This document shows, in pieces, positions 29,001 through 37,664 of a stretch of DNA of 64,000 nt (position 1 is its first letter; every line of letters starts with the position of its first letter). The position numbers and the translations under genes were made by a program. The notes below the pieces were generated by a model. It was not told the origin of the DNA. It saw only the letters and a program-made list of their open reading frames with translations, and searched no databases. This DNA comes from Saccharomycopsis malanga (Eukaryota; Ascomycota; Saccharomycetes; Ascoideales; Saccharomycopsidaceae). The DNA lies in NCBI GenBank assembly GCA_004014935.1, contig CP025323.1:2743001-2807000 (forward strand). Direction: 5' to 3'.

Positions 29001-30270
29001 CCAAAAACTGAAGAATTTCCATTTGGCGGTGTTGCTTAGTCTCCTCGGCTCTAACGACCCTAATGTAAAGTATGGGGCCCGCAAACAGTTGGATTATTGG
29101 GTTTCCAACTCTTCAAGCAAATTTATATCAACTTCTTTGTTGAAAATATACAAGCTACTTACTGGCGATTTCTTGTCTAGCAACAACCATCCACAGATTG
29201 ACGTGGTAGAGGGTCTTTCTTGGAAACAAACCTATATGTTGGTTCTTGCTTTTGGTGATTCCACTCAACCTTTACATGAGCTCACAGCTTATTTTTTGAA
29301 AAACCATGCTGAACCTCAAAACTTATCTGGTGAACTAAATGTCTTGAAACTTTACAGTTTACTCAATGGCAATCAGTACGACCATGCTTTGATAGAAGAA
29401 GCTATTATGGGCCTTCAACAAAGTACCCCATTAGATGTGAGGGTGCCTTGGTATGCTTACGAGATTTTAGTACGTTCAACCTCTGTCGACAAAAACTCTT
29501 GGGGAATCAAAGGAGACAGGCTCACTGTGTCGTTTGCTGAACAATTGCTCAGTGGAGGCAAGTGGGAGCATGCTTTGTTTGTTTATCTGCACTTGAACAG
29601 TGATGAAATGGCCGAAAAACTTATAAGCGACGTAATATTCAAATATATTGACCATATTATCGTGTTGGACAATGAATCAAAGAGAGATGCAGAAGGTAAA
29701 CTTGCCATAAACTCAGACAGACTCAATGCAATCATCTCACGTTATCACGTCCCTAAAAAGTTGCTCGCTTCTGCAATTGGTTTGAAATACCATTATCTCG
29801 GAGACTATCTAAACGAAGCTTATGCCTTATTGGAAGCTGAGAACTGGGTTGACGCACACAACATTATCCTCAATAAAGTGGCGCCTCACTCTATCATCGG
29901 TGCGGGCCATCTCTTGAACAAGCTACTAATCCTTATCGGTAAGTTCCCCACCGAAGTCGCCCAGGGATTTACCTTGCAAGACTGGTCGCGTGGCTTGGGA
30001 GTCTATAAAAGCTACATTTTGCTAGTGCAAAACGGCAACAAAGCAGAGTTGACAAACTCTTTGCTTAAACACTTGATCATCCATTTGCCATTGGTTGAAC
30101 AAAAGAATAGAGAGATAAAGATTGCTTTGAACATTATATCCAAGTTTGTTATTAAAAAGAGCTTTGACGTGTCGTTACAGAAAACAGATGCTCGCAGATT
30201 GCTGGAACTCCCCTTGGAGGAATCCGAAAGAAACTACATTACCGAAAACTACCGCATTCGTGCCACATGA
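26035..30270 (+). CDS. NUP145: Nup145 nucleoporin precursor (Nup98-96 type, self-cleaving)
   Basis: The 1411-aa precursor yields Nup145N, an FG nucleoporin, and Nup145C, a scaffold subunit of the Y complex. The autoproteolytic domain spans about 365-520 (GYWCSPSIGKLASLTPAELASVSNFIIGRKNYGQIAF ... VPHFSIWGL). Cleavage is expected between Phe518 and Ser519 in His517-Phe-Ser, giving fragments of about 518 and 893 aa. The C-terminal half is helical (DLLWQEAFAEAAG, LGFNQLDDIIF) as in Nup96. The N-terminal FG region is strikingly short: only a few motifs are seen (SLFGNK, LLFGNK, SGFGNG, SPFGIN) in an Asn-rich first 100 residues, whereas S. cerevisiae Nup145N has a long GLFG array. The first ATG is used; no upstream exon was found in the 249-bp shared promoter with TUM1. 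Confidence 0.94.
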   Translation: MFNNTGMSGGSSQGFSLFGNKQTTSNNTNNANNTNNNSLGFLLFGNKPNVAGNNTAASNTLGFNNSVNSAHSGFGNGNVKSATLDSSPFGINLSTANIKEMPKSITEKDDAPSSAGDMSIASVASSPRTVKSKLKKKVSHTTLSTSSPLSKTKMYHSNILNGIRNSKMNRRYSNVSFASRSSDALNTSLHGIFSPSKDNSILNLTPDSNHQYSSTLTQRFSKENFETYYKDYQFVPSFLSDSQPVPMINSSALAGHSNVIRSNSEIKKLVIDPDVSAAKRRKLLNGAKQAVQKQYDAVVTEKMPVPEFSKKRFFSFGLEPIKAKFVEKTSRPLAGVKRSTKPETNKEEQDIEESEKKIDYSNPPKGYWCSPSIGKLASLTPAELASVSNFIIGRKNYGQIAFNTDVSLMEIAFADVKYSTKWNLYHGLFTERFIRIKLKTVEVYPKDTQKPPRGQGLNTEATITIENLYPSSKDASELNELQADKLNKFILKLKRQHQTEFLSYIASNGSWTFKVPHFSIWGLIDDSDEEEDNTKEKVESKKPEEGSRSPPTKPAKRKPLPIKPIEPKQQKHQRQQKPQSHVNIDDMDKFALKTLKHNSTAIPGGWNFVQADNLAIDEVDDVEVEELEENEVEGDISSRTSSEIKSDVIEADMSDDNHALEKENTLLKVYENALVHDKVLDGDDIDKLKQSFMESELYYEDEDLLVSEKPYEPTGVNESDIRILEVDPTETFDGLNRDLLWQEAFAEAAGHTSVFNPNIQKIMASNVIKLPFAPTETVEKESLGFNQLDDIIFKDINDLILQNETAQKTLRLGHNKVFSKWSNVDNVLYGNIQSNQRTTSGVRCIKTSKCFGLDNDHINDVFKKHVQLASFATRSNGFPKVDQNSSLSFELLAQSFSQSNDVEFHFWDLASILFDESRVLGSHKYAEINKIDDYKVKARLVELSKIELLKAWLQEQITLEDVTQFDKDVFAEIFSLITQNKLEKATLLAQKLKNFHLAVLLSLLGSNDPNVKYGARKQLDYWVSNSSSKFISTSLLKIYKLLTGDFLSSNNHPQIDVVEGLSWKQTYMLVLAFGDSTQPLHELTAYFLKNHAEPQNLSGELNVLKLYSLLNGNQYDHALIEEAIMGLQQSTPLDVRVPWYAYEILVRSTSVDKNSWGIKGDRLTVSFAEQLLSGGKWEHALFVYLHLNSDEMAEKLISDVIFKYIDHIIVLDNESKRDAEGKLAINSDRLNAIISRYHVPKKLLASAIGLKYHYLGDYLNEAYALLEAENWVDAHNIILNKVAPHSIIGAGHLLNKLLILIGKFPTEVAQGFTLQDWSRGLGVYKSYILLVQNGNKAELTNSLLKHLIIHLPLVEQKNREIKIALNIISKFVIKKSFDVSLQKTDARRLLELPLEESERNYITENYRIRAT

Positions 30271-30969
30271 ATGGATGGGCTTATTACTATATAACTACTA
30301 TTTTTTCCTCTACGAGATACATTGTCTTCTCTTAACTGAGAGCTATGTTTTTTTCTTCACAAGTTACATTACATTTGCATTTTAAACCACATTTGTGTGA
30401 ATTTTACGCTCATTAATTACTACCAGTGTTTCAAAACAAGCCGGTTGTCGTATCCCCACTAATATCACACCGCTATAGCCTATGTCGTTGTTAGCTCTGT
30501 CTTGGCGGTTATGAACCCGCTATATTGTTAGGAGCCCGTGTGTATCACCATAGTATTACTGGTAGATCTGTTAAGTATGAGACAGGAATAGCAAAAGAAA
30601 CAGACGTTGCCATCATCAAAGTTTAGGAAAGCAACTATTAGCCTAAAAGTGTAGTGAGTACCGTTTTGGTGTACGCATCTCGGGGGTTTATCCTTTGAAG
30701 GCCATTGGGAAGCGAAGCGCGCTTTGATGGTGCAGGTGCAATATCATGTAAATAGCCTATGGTCTATATAGATATGTCTCCGCATTAGGACCGGGCAGTA
30801 GTATATATAGGTGTATCTTTGGCAATAGGGGATATAGTAGAGTTTGCTGTACGTTTCTTTTGTCCCCAGCACCAGGAACAATTAGCTTAATTGTCACACT
30901 TGCTGCTGATATATATGCACCATTTGCCTGCTAAGTTATCTTCGGCATTGATTGCAAACACTATCTAAA
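30271..30969. promoter_or_regulatory. Spacer and promoter of the L-galactonate-dehydratase-like gene
   Basis: A 699-bp stretch. It contains an inverted repeat GCGG-N8-CCGC at 30505-30520, a shape bound by Zn2Cys6 activators, and a TATA element TATATATAG at 30802-30810, about 160 bp upstream of the ATG. This fits an inducible gene. No other gene was seen. Confidence 0.5.
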
Positions 30970-32352
30970 ATGCTGCCTATAGTTATTACGGACATTCTCA
31001 CCCATGATATCCGGTTCCCAACCACGTTGGACAAGGTAGGCTCAGATGCCTTGAATGTTGGGGACTACTCTGCTGCGTACGTTGTGGTGAAGACTTCAGA
31101 CCCTAACTTGACAGGATACGGAATGACCTTCACCGATGGTAAAGGCACCAATCTTGTGTGTGATGCTGTCAAGATTATTGGAGAACGAATTGTAAACCGG
31201 TCGCTCGACCAGCTTTTCAACAACTTTGCCGCAACTTGGAGACATCTTATTTCCGACCACCAGTTCAGATGGCTTGGTCCCGAAAGAGGCCTTACTCATA
31301 TGGCCTTGGGGGCTTTGGTGAATGCGTTATTTGATCTCAAGGCACGGTCTGTAAACAAACCAGTCTGGAAATACATCACTGACTTGAGTCCAGAAGAAGT
31401 TGTGAGATTGATTGATTTTAGATACATCACCGATGCTTTGACTCCAGAGGAGGCATTGGATATCTTACAAAAGGCCCAACACAACAAGGATGAGAGGTTG
31501 AAGGAAGTAATGAATAACAGTGCAGTTCCAGCTTACACTACTAGTGCAGGGTGGCTAGGGTTTTCAGACGACAAGGCCGAAGGACTCTTGCACCAAACGT
31601 TGGCAGAAGGTTACTCGTATTTCAAGTTCAAGGTTGGCTTCAATTTAGAAGACGATAAAAGAAGATTGACTTTAGCTAGAAAAGTTATCGGCTACGACAA
31701 GGGCAATACGTTGATGGTGGACGCAAATCAGGCTTGGAGTGTCCCTGATGCTGTCAAATGGATGAGGGAATTACAACTGTTCAAACCGTGGTTCATTGAA
31801 GAACCTACATCGCCAGATGACGTTCTCGGACACAAGGCTATCAGAGATGCGTTGAAAAGCTCGGGAATTGGGGTAGCTACAGGTGAAATGGCCCAGAACA
31901 GAATTATATTCAAGCAAATGTTCCAGGCACAAGCCATTGATTTTGCTCAGATTGATGCCTGTAGAGTTGGTGGCGTCAACGAGGTTCTTGCAATCTTGTT
32001 AATGGCAAAAAAGTTTGGAGTTCAAGTTGTTCCCCACTCTGGAGGTGTGGGATTGCCAGAATACACTCAACATTTGGCTACCATCAATTATTTGAGCATT
32101 TCTGGAGAAAAATCCATTTTAGAATTCGTAGACCATTTACACGAGCACATCAAATACCCTTCTGTTGTCAAACAGGGATACTATCAAACCCCAACTGCCC
32201 CAGGATACTCTGTAGAATTCCACGACCATTCTGTTGCAGAATACGAATTCCCAAGCGGCAGCTGGTGGCAGTCTGACAAAGGAAGACTGCTTTATCAGAA
32301 AACCCAGGAAGAGGACGTGAAAGTTTCTATTCCGGAAACTATCACTTTCTAG
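30970..32352 (+). CDS. LGD1: L-galactonate dehydratase-like enzyme of the enolase superfamily
   Basis: A 460-aa sugar-acid dehydratase. By eye it is closest to fungal L-galactonate dehydratase (Lgd1/GaaB, D-galacturonate catabolism) and related to L-fuconate dehydratase. Shared blocks are DIRFPTTLDKVGSDALN, GDYSAAYVVVKT, FRYITDALTPEEA, PAYTTSAGWLGF and the long run FIEEPTSPDDVLGHKAIRDA. Enolase-superfamily residues are present: Lys219-x-Lys221 (FKFKVG), metal ligands Asp251 (VDANQ), Glu277/278 (FIEEP) and Glu306 (ATGEM), and His356 (VVPHSGGVGLPEY). ATG 30970 is chosen because in-frame codons before it include no ATG. Codon 2 is CTG. No D-galacturonate reductase or 2-keto-3-deoxy-galactonate aldolase lies nearby, so the true substrate (L-galactonate, L-fuconate or L-rhamnonate) is open. 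Confidence 0.85.
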   Translation: MLPIVITDILTHDIRFPTTLDKVGSDALNVGDYSAAYVVVKTSDPNLTGYGMTFTDGKGTNLVCDAVKIIGERIVNRSLDQLFNNFAATWRHLISDHQFRWLGPERGLTHMALGALVNALFDLKARSVNKPVWKYITDLSPEEVVRLIDFRYITDALTPEEALDILQKAQHNKDERLKEVMNNSAVPAYTTSAGWLGFSDDKAEGLLHQTLAEGYSYFKFKVGFNLEDDKRRLTLARKVIGYDKGNTLMVDANQAWSVPDAVKWMRELQLFKPWFIEEPTSPDDVLGHKAIRDALKSSGIGVATGEMAQNRIIFKQMFQAQAIDFAQIDACRVGGVNEVLAILLMAKKFGVQVVPHSGGVGLPEYTQHLATINYLSISGEKSILEFVDHLHEHIKYPSVVKQGYYQTPTAPGYSVEFHDHSVAEYEFPSGSWWQSDKGRLLYQKTQEEDVKVSIPETITF

Positions 32353-33704
32353 CTGTCCAACGGTGCAGCATAATGTTGTTTTAAAAGTAGAGTATTTTTT
32401 GTTTTAAAACATGTTCTTAATAAAAGAGATTTATATATTATTGGATTTGAATATCGTCTTAATTTTACAAAGCTTTATATTGAATTCTACTGAGGAGATA
32501 ATGAAAGTAGCAGATTTATGTGTCGTAGCTAAAGTCAATAAAAACACGATAGTACTTATGTAAAATCTGTGACATTGGTACCAATCTAGATGTAAGCACC
32601 ACTTGCAATTACTGGAACAATAAACGAACATTTGACTTTTACTTTACAAGATTTTGAACAATAGGATATGACTTTGGCAACTGTAAAGGTTGTTGAGCCT
32701 TTCTCTCTTTATTCAGATACTCTGATCGGTAAGTTAAACAATACTGCCGTGAATTTGCCATAATTTGATACAATACAGTATGCGGTGGAATAACAATAGA
32801 CGATATTCAATAAGTACTTCAATCAGGGAGCATACACGACAAGAAAAAGTTACTGGATATATGCACATTTAAACCGTTAGAGAAAGTTTGGTAACCGGTC
32901 TTAATGAGTGTTGTGAGTATCGCTATTGTCTTGAGACAGTCAAAGGTCTCATATTATGATAGACCACCATACATACTCTATCTAAGCCGAAACAACCTTT
33001 GTTGAGGATTCCTGCATCTTGATGCGCATTACGCAGTGGTATGCATCATATTGCGTCGGCCCGCATGATACTGCAGCAAGAATTAAACTATATGGCTCTT
33101 CCAAACAAAGGGTCTATGAAAAAAGCAGGGACTCTCCATGTCAATTCCTATTTTCAGACGCAGATATTGTTCTGTTACAAAGCGGTAATAAGTCGTGTGA
33201 GCCTCAAAACATAATCATTTGGGTTGATTGGGCTGAAATTGAACATTTGTACGTTCCATAAAGATATTTTGTAGGTTTGATATCTGTTGAATCTTAAAAA
33301 CCTAAAAAATTGAATCATAATAAATTTTCAATAAAGAAATAATATATAGCGAATATGAAGGATAAGTTCTATTATCAGGAGTCTCATACCATAGATCACG
33401 TACCCAATAGTCGGGATGCAGCATCCTGACGCACTTTAGTATGCGCCCGGTAGGCTGCAGGATTCTTCAACATGGCGCGCATGATTTGGTTTCATGGTAA
33501 CAAGTAGGATCTCAATAGTATAAAAGAGTATCAAATGGTTCTCTTGTGATCTATATCTGTAAAAGTATTTAACAATAATACACTATTCATCAGGGTCTTT
33601 TCCAGTGGTTTCTCAAAAGACTGCTTTTCATTCGTTTAACAACCCGAACAATTGAAAACTTTACCAAACTGAATAGATAAGTTCTTGTTTTTAGTTAACC
33701 AATC
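32353..33704. other. Spacer and promoter of the secreted EEP-family gene
   Basis: 1.35 kb with no well-supported gene. A TATAAAAG element at 33519-33526 lies about 180 bp before the downstream ATG. An 80-codon frame at 33019-33261 shows no domain. GC-richer words GATGCGCATTACGCAG (33020) and GGGATGCAGCATCCTGACGC (33413) look like palindromic regulatory sites. Confidence 0.45.
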
Positions 33705-34838
33705 ATGGCAAGAAGTCTCAACATTGCAGTGGCCTCCTACTTGGCCCTCACAAGTATCTATATGATATACACTTTTTTCGACACTTTTTATCAACCAAGC
33801 CATGCTCTTCATAAAAGAGACAACCATTTGGCCAGCGTTAATACTCCTAGTGTCGTGAACCTCAGTGATAACACCAAGCTCAGAATTATGTCATGGAACT
33901 TGAGAAATGCTAAAAAGTCTGGCTCCGCCACCCCATCGACCAAGGCTCTCTCCGAGGAGGATGCTGCTAAAGACTACTGGGCAAACTACCAAGAGGTTCC
34001 TTGGAGTTTGAGACTGAATGAATTGGCTGAACAAGTGAACTTCTACGCTCCAGACATTTTTGCTGTTGAAGAGGCTCTTGAAAAACAGGTCAACACCCTT
34101 GCTGACCACTTGGCTGGATACAAATGGGTTGGTGTTGGTAGAGATGATGGTAAGAAGGGCGGTGAATTCGAAGCTGTTTTCTACAAGGAATCCGTAGTTA
34201 GCGTCAAAAACTGGACCACTTTCTGGCTTTCTGACAGCCCGGAAAAAGTCTCCAAGTATAAGGATGCTGGAAGCACTCGTACTGCCACTGTTGTCCAATT
34301 CACTTCTCTTTTGACCGGTCTTCCATTCACTTTCATCAACACCCATTTCGATGACAGAAGCGATGAAGCAAGACAATACGGTGCTTCGTTAATCAAGCAA
34401 AGAGCAGCTTATGAGTATGAACACAACGGTGGTCCAGTTTTCTTGGTAGGTGACTTCAACTCCAAGTCTGAAGGCAAGAGTTCTGGTGCCTACAAAATTT
34501 TGACCGGCCAAACCAAAGCTCTTGATATCGACAAAGACTTTGCCAAAACCTACAAGAGCTCCATTGCCGACAAGTTTACTTTCACTGACTTTTACGAAGC
34601 AGTTGACTCTACCAAGAGATTAGGCCACTACTCTACTTTCACTGGTTTCTACAAAATTGATTCAGACAAGGGTTACGGTAGAATCGACTTCCACTTGGGT
34701 GGAAGTGTCCAAGGTGCTAAGGGCAACGGTTGGAACATTACAAGAACCATGGTTGTGGACAACTTCCCAGATGTCAAATATCATCTTTCTGACCACAGAG
34801 CAGTCATCAGTGACCTCACCATCAGTAAGCTTTCTTAA
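33705..34838 (+). CDS. Secreted or membrane-anchored EEP-family nuclease/phosphatase
   Basis: A 377-aa member of the endonuclease/exonuclease/phosphatase (DNase I-like) fold. An N-terminal hydrophobic segment (residues 5-28, LNIAVASYLALTSIYMIYTFF) acts as signal peptide or anchor, and LHKRDN at about 36-41 is a likely Kex2 processing site. Fold motifs in order: IMSWNLRN (metal-binding Asn), FAVEEALEKQ (catalytic Glu), FINTHFDD (His), FLVGDFNSK (Asp/Asn) and LSDHRAVISDL (Asp-His pair), all intact. Bacterial and fungal extracellular relatives act on nucleic acids or phosphoesters; the substrate is not readable from sequence. NWTT and NITR are N-glycosylation sequons. Codon use is strongly biased, with almost no CTG, suggesting high expression. 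A TATA box lies at 33519. Confidence 0.85.
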   Translation: MARSLNIAVASYLALTSIYMIYTFFDTFYQPSHALHKRDNHLASVNTPSVVNLSDNTKLRIMSWNLRNAKKSGSATPSTKALSEEDAAKDYWANYQEVPWSLRLNELAEQVNFYAPDIFAVEEALEKQVNTLADHLAGYKWVGVGRDDGKKGGEFEAVFYKESVVSVKNWTTFWLSDSPEKVSKYKDAGSTRTATVVQFTSLLTGLPFTFINTHFDDRSDEARQYGASLIKQRAAYEYEHNGGPVFLVGDFNSKSEGKSSGAYKILTGQTKALDIDKDFAKTYKSSIADKFTFTDFYEAVDSTKRLGHYSTFTGFYKIDSDKGYGRIDFHLGGSVQGAKGNGWNITRTMVVDNFPDVKYHLSDHRAVISDLTISKLS

Positions 34839-35011
34839 GTAATATAATAGTTTTTAGATAGATTTGGTTTTTTTGCACTTTGTTTCTTTTCTTCTGTTTT
34901 AATATATTTTTGTCTTATGAATATTGTTGTTTTGGAGTACTCTGTGCTTTTTGCTCATGGAAGCGTAATGGTGTTTAGATTTCAACCATTAATCAGGATA
35001 GATGAGCAGTT
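34839..35011. other. 3' region of the EEP gene
   Basis: T-rich 3' flank with likely polyadenylation signals (TATATTTTTG); it runs into the SINE copies downstream. Confidence 0.4.
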
Positions 35012-35151
35012 GGGCCGTATGGCTTAGTGTGAGTCAACTATGATCAACAGGACATGATTGGGCTTTACCAAGTCCCTTTGGACATAGAGCGTATCCCGTA
35101 TGTACGAAGCTGATATGTACTAGGCTCGATATGTATGATATTTATTTATTA
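35012..35151 (+). mobile_element. Short SINE copy with internal deletion
   Basis: Begins GGGCCGTATGGCTTAGTG (box-A-like), then jumps straight to the distal body: ATGATCAACAGGACATGATT, CTTTACCAAGTCCCTTTGGA, CATAGAGCGTATCCCG, GCTGATATGTACTAGGCTCG, and a TTTATTTATT tail. It lacks box B and the central 180 or so bp, with a different junction from the short copy at 1253-1415. It lies 100 bp upstream of a full copy in the same orientation. Confidence 0.82.
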
Positions 35152-35252
35152 TGATAGATAGTTAGTTACATTGTTAAATGGGTAAGTAGGTTTTACAAAC
35201 AATTCATAATAATAGGCTGAGTCAACTTTTTTTTAATTCTAAATTGGGGTAG

Positions 35253-35597
35253 ACCACTGGGCCATTTGGCTCAGTGGTCCGTGCTCTCAGAGAAGAGAAA
35301 AACAAGACCTAATAGGAACACAGGTTAGATTCCCAAGACGACACTTTTACTCGCTGCTTTTTACGATGCTGAACGTGATTTCACAGGCAAGTGCAACTGT
35401 CTGAAACACGACCTAGACCAAAGTCTAGTGCTAACTTTCCAACCCATCGGGTGTTCAGGAAAAAGACGGTGGACAGCTAACAACGACTGGGACATGATTG
35501 GGTTTTCCCCACTGGGTCTTATCAAGTCCCCTTAGACATAGCGCGTATATACGAAACTGATATGTACTGGGCTTGAAATATAAGATATTATAATTAT
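35253..35597 (+). mobile_element. Full-length tRNA-derived SINE with target-site duplication
   Basis: Head with box A TGGCTCAGTGG (35268) and box B GGTTAGATTCC (35324, one base off GGTTCGANTCC), about 56 nt apart as in tRNA genes. The body follows (CGACACTTTTACTCGCTGC, ATGCTGAACGTGATTTCACA, GGCAAGTGCAACTGTCTGAA, ACACGACCTAGACCA, TTATCAAGTCCCC, TGATATGTACTGGGC). The end is GAAATATAAGATATTATAATTATT. Flanks: TAAATTGGGGTAG at 35240-35252 and TAAATTGAGGTAG at 35598-35610, a 13-bp target-site duplication with one mismatch. The duplication, Pol III boxes and simple tail together indicate insertion by LINE-type retroposition. Age looks moderate, given differences from other copies. Confidence 0.88.
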
Positions 35598-35610
35598 TAA
35601 ATTGAGGTAG

Positions 35611-36746
35611 TGAATTGGTTTTTTCACTTTTAAATAGTACAAAGCATTTAATAAGCACAAACCATTCTACAAAGACCCAATCCACCAATTTAACTCATTA
35701 TCAGAACCTTTGGACATTTTTTCAAGCCCTATTCTTGTTATTTCGCTTGGACCTTTAGGCGCACTATTCATCTAATTATAGATGTGTCGATTTAACATTT
35801 TTAACAATAGGAAAACCCTTGACCATACTATTGTTGCGATATTTTATTCAATGAGCCCTCAAGTTGCCAAGCACCTTTTCTTTGTCGAATTATATAATGA
35901 ATGAACACTGGTTGGAGAAGGCGATACCAAGATTCCAAGAAAAATGCGCCGTGCCGCAATAATTAGGTAGGCGTGCGCTTGCCAGAAGGCGTTACTTACC
36001 ATATTAGTCGATTTTCCTGCGAGTGTGTTGTGATAGGGGTTTAATGTTGCACGAATTCGTTACATTGTCATGGAACTTAAGCTGTTTTGGGTTGTATTTC
36101 CTGTAGTTGAGTGTAATCGTCTTTTGGTTATCCGGAGTCAAACGAGTTTTACTTTTATGTTTTCTCATAATTTCATGTTTATTATTAGTTATTCAACTAT
36201 TTATTCCTAGTTTTTCCAAGGGGCAATACACGTTTCTTACGTATCATTCCCTAAATAGAAATACCATGATATATTGTATTGTCAGCGTATAATAATAATA
36301 AAAAAAAAAAAAAAACAGCCGTTCCTTGGGCAAATAAACGTGTCAACAATAACTTTCCCAAGTTGCAATGGGTCCGACCAGTTGTTGAAAACTATCCGAT
36401 TGTTCTCACAATGGACAACTTCTCCAGTCGGAAAGGCACCGTATAGTGGGACGGCATGCGTGCGCCTTCAGCCTAGCATTTATTCCGATGGAAAATAGGA
36501 GGTCCAACACTAGCAGACGTATTCCAAGACATTTCAACAAAGCGTAGTGATGGTTCAACGAGAGAAACGAGCCTTGCTATTATGTAGGCATGCATTGCAA
36601 TTATAGACTTGTAGTTATCTGTTCCATGTGGATTTAGCTTATAAAATACAAGAATCCTCATTCAGTTTGGAGATGATTTGTAAAGTTCTTTTTATTATTA
36701 TTAAAACATCAATAATCTAATCACTTCAACACTTTATACATTCATA
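35611..36746. other. Spacer and promoter of the RNase T2 gene
   Basis: 1.1 kb without a supported gene. A TATA box (TATAAAATA) sits at 36640-36648, about 100 bp before the RNase T2 ATG. A 17-base A run lies near 36300. Open frames of about 60-75 codons are not supported. Confidence 0.5.
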
Positions 36747-37664
36747 ATGCAATTTTCAATTTTCTCTGTTCCTGCTCTTGCAGTCTTGTTATCTTTGGCT
36801 GAGGCCAACCCTGTGGAAATTCCACAAATGTTCAAGAGAGGTTTGGACTTGTCTCTTAGTAAGTCTTCTTGTCCTTCTGACAATGCTCAAACCAGTTGTG
36901 CCAGCGGCTCTCAAAACGTTTTCAGCAGACACGGTGGTCACCATGGTGGAAACGGTGGTCACGGTGGAAATGGTGGCCATGGAAGTGGTGAAGCTTCTTG
37001 TTGTGTTGAAAAAGAAGGTCTTATTTTGCAAACCCAATTCTGGGATTACGATGTTCCAGGCCCAGGTGAATCTTGGACCATCCATGGTTTGTGGCCAGAC
37101 AAATGTGATGGTTCTTACGATGCCAATTGTGGATTCTCTGAAAGCGTTCAAGATGTCAAGAGCATCTTAACTGATGCTGGCCAGAACGATTTGGTCGATT
37201 ACATGAGCCAATACTGGAAAAACAACGGTAAGAGTGATGAATCATTGTGGCTCCACGAATTCAACAAACATGGTACTTGTATGTCTACCTTGGCTACCAG
37301 CTGTTACGGCTCTGGTAACAACTCCACTGAAGCTGCAGCTGCTTCCAACCAGAATGTTGTCGACTGGGCCAAATTGACTGTCAAAACCTTCCAAGGTTTG
37401 CCAACTTACAAATGGTTGAGTGACGCCGGCATCACTCCAGACAAGTCCAAGACTTACAAAGCTGAAGACATTCAAAACGCTCTCGCTAAAGGATTCGGTA
37501 ACCAAGTCTACATTGGTTGCAGAAGTGGCCAATTAACCGAGGTCTGGTATTTCCACAAGGTTAAGGGTTCTTTGTTGGATGACAACTTGGTCAAAATTGA
37601 CGCCGTTAGCAAATCTACTTGCTCTGGAGACGTTAAATACTTGCCAAAGACCAGTCCAAAATAA
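36747..37664 (+). CDS. Secreted ribonuclease T2
   Basis: A 305-aa acid endoribonuclease of the RNase T2 family (Rny1 relatives), acting in the vacuole or outside the cell. A signal peptide is clear (MQFSIFSVPALAVLLSLAEANP) with a KR processing site at FKRGLDL. Catalytic site CAS I is WTIHGLWPDKCDG (His113), and CAS II is LWLHEFNKHGTC (His170, Glu171, Lys174, His175); both are intact. Ten or more cysteines fit the family disulphides. An unusual Gly/His/Asn insert at about 62-83 (HGGHHGGNGGHGGNGGHGSG) lies before CAS I. The protein stops soon after the catalytic domain and lacks the C-terminal extension of S. cerevisiae Rny1 (434 aa). NNST is an N-glycosylation site. Codon bias is strong. TATA box at 36640. 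Confidence 0.94.
   Translation: MQFSIFSVPALAVLLSLAEANPVEIPQMFKRGLDLSLSKSSCPSDNAQTSCASGSQNVFSRHGGHHGGNGGHGGNGGHGSGEASCCVEKEGLILQTQFWDYDVPGPGESWTIHGLWPDKCDGSYDANCGFSESVQDVKSILTDAGQNDLVDYMSQYWKNNGKSDESLWLHEFNKHGTCMSTLATSCYGSGNNSTEAAAASNQNVVDWAKLTVKTFQGLPTYKWLSDAGITPDKSKTYKAEDIQNALAKGFGNQVYIGCRSGQLTEVWYFHKVKGSLLDDNLVKIDAVSKSTCSGDVKYLPKTSPK

Noticed and set aside
33019-33261. An 80-codon plus-strand frame between two genes
   Set aside because: No recognisable domain, ordinary composition and no promoter evidence; a conserved small protein cannot be excluded.
35253-35597. SINE considered as a functional tRNA gene or a solo LTR
   Set aside because: It is far longer than a tRNA with no clear cloverleaf, and it has box A/B, a simple-repeat tail and a 13-bp target duplication in place of the short, fixed-length duplications and terminal TG/CA of an LTR.
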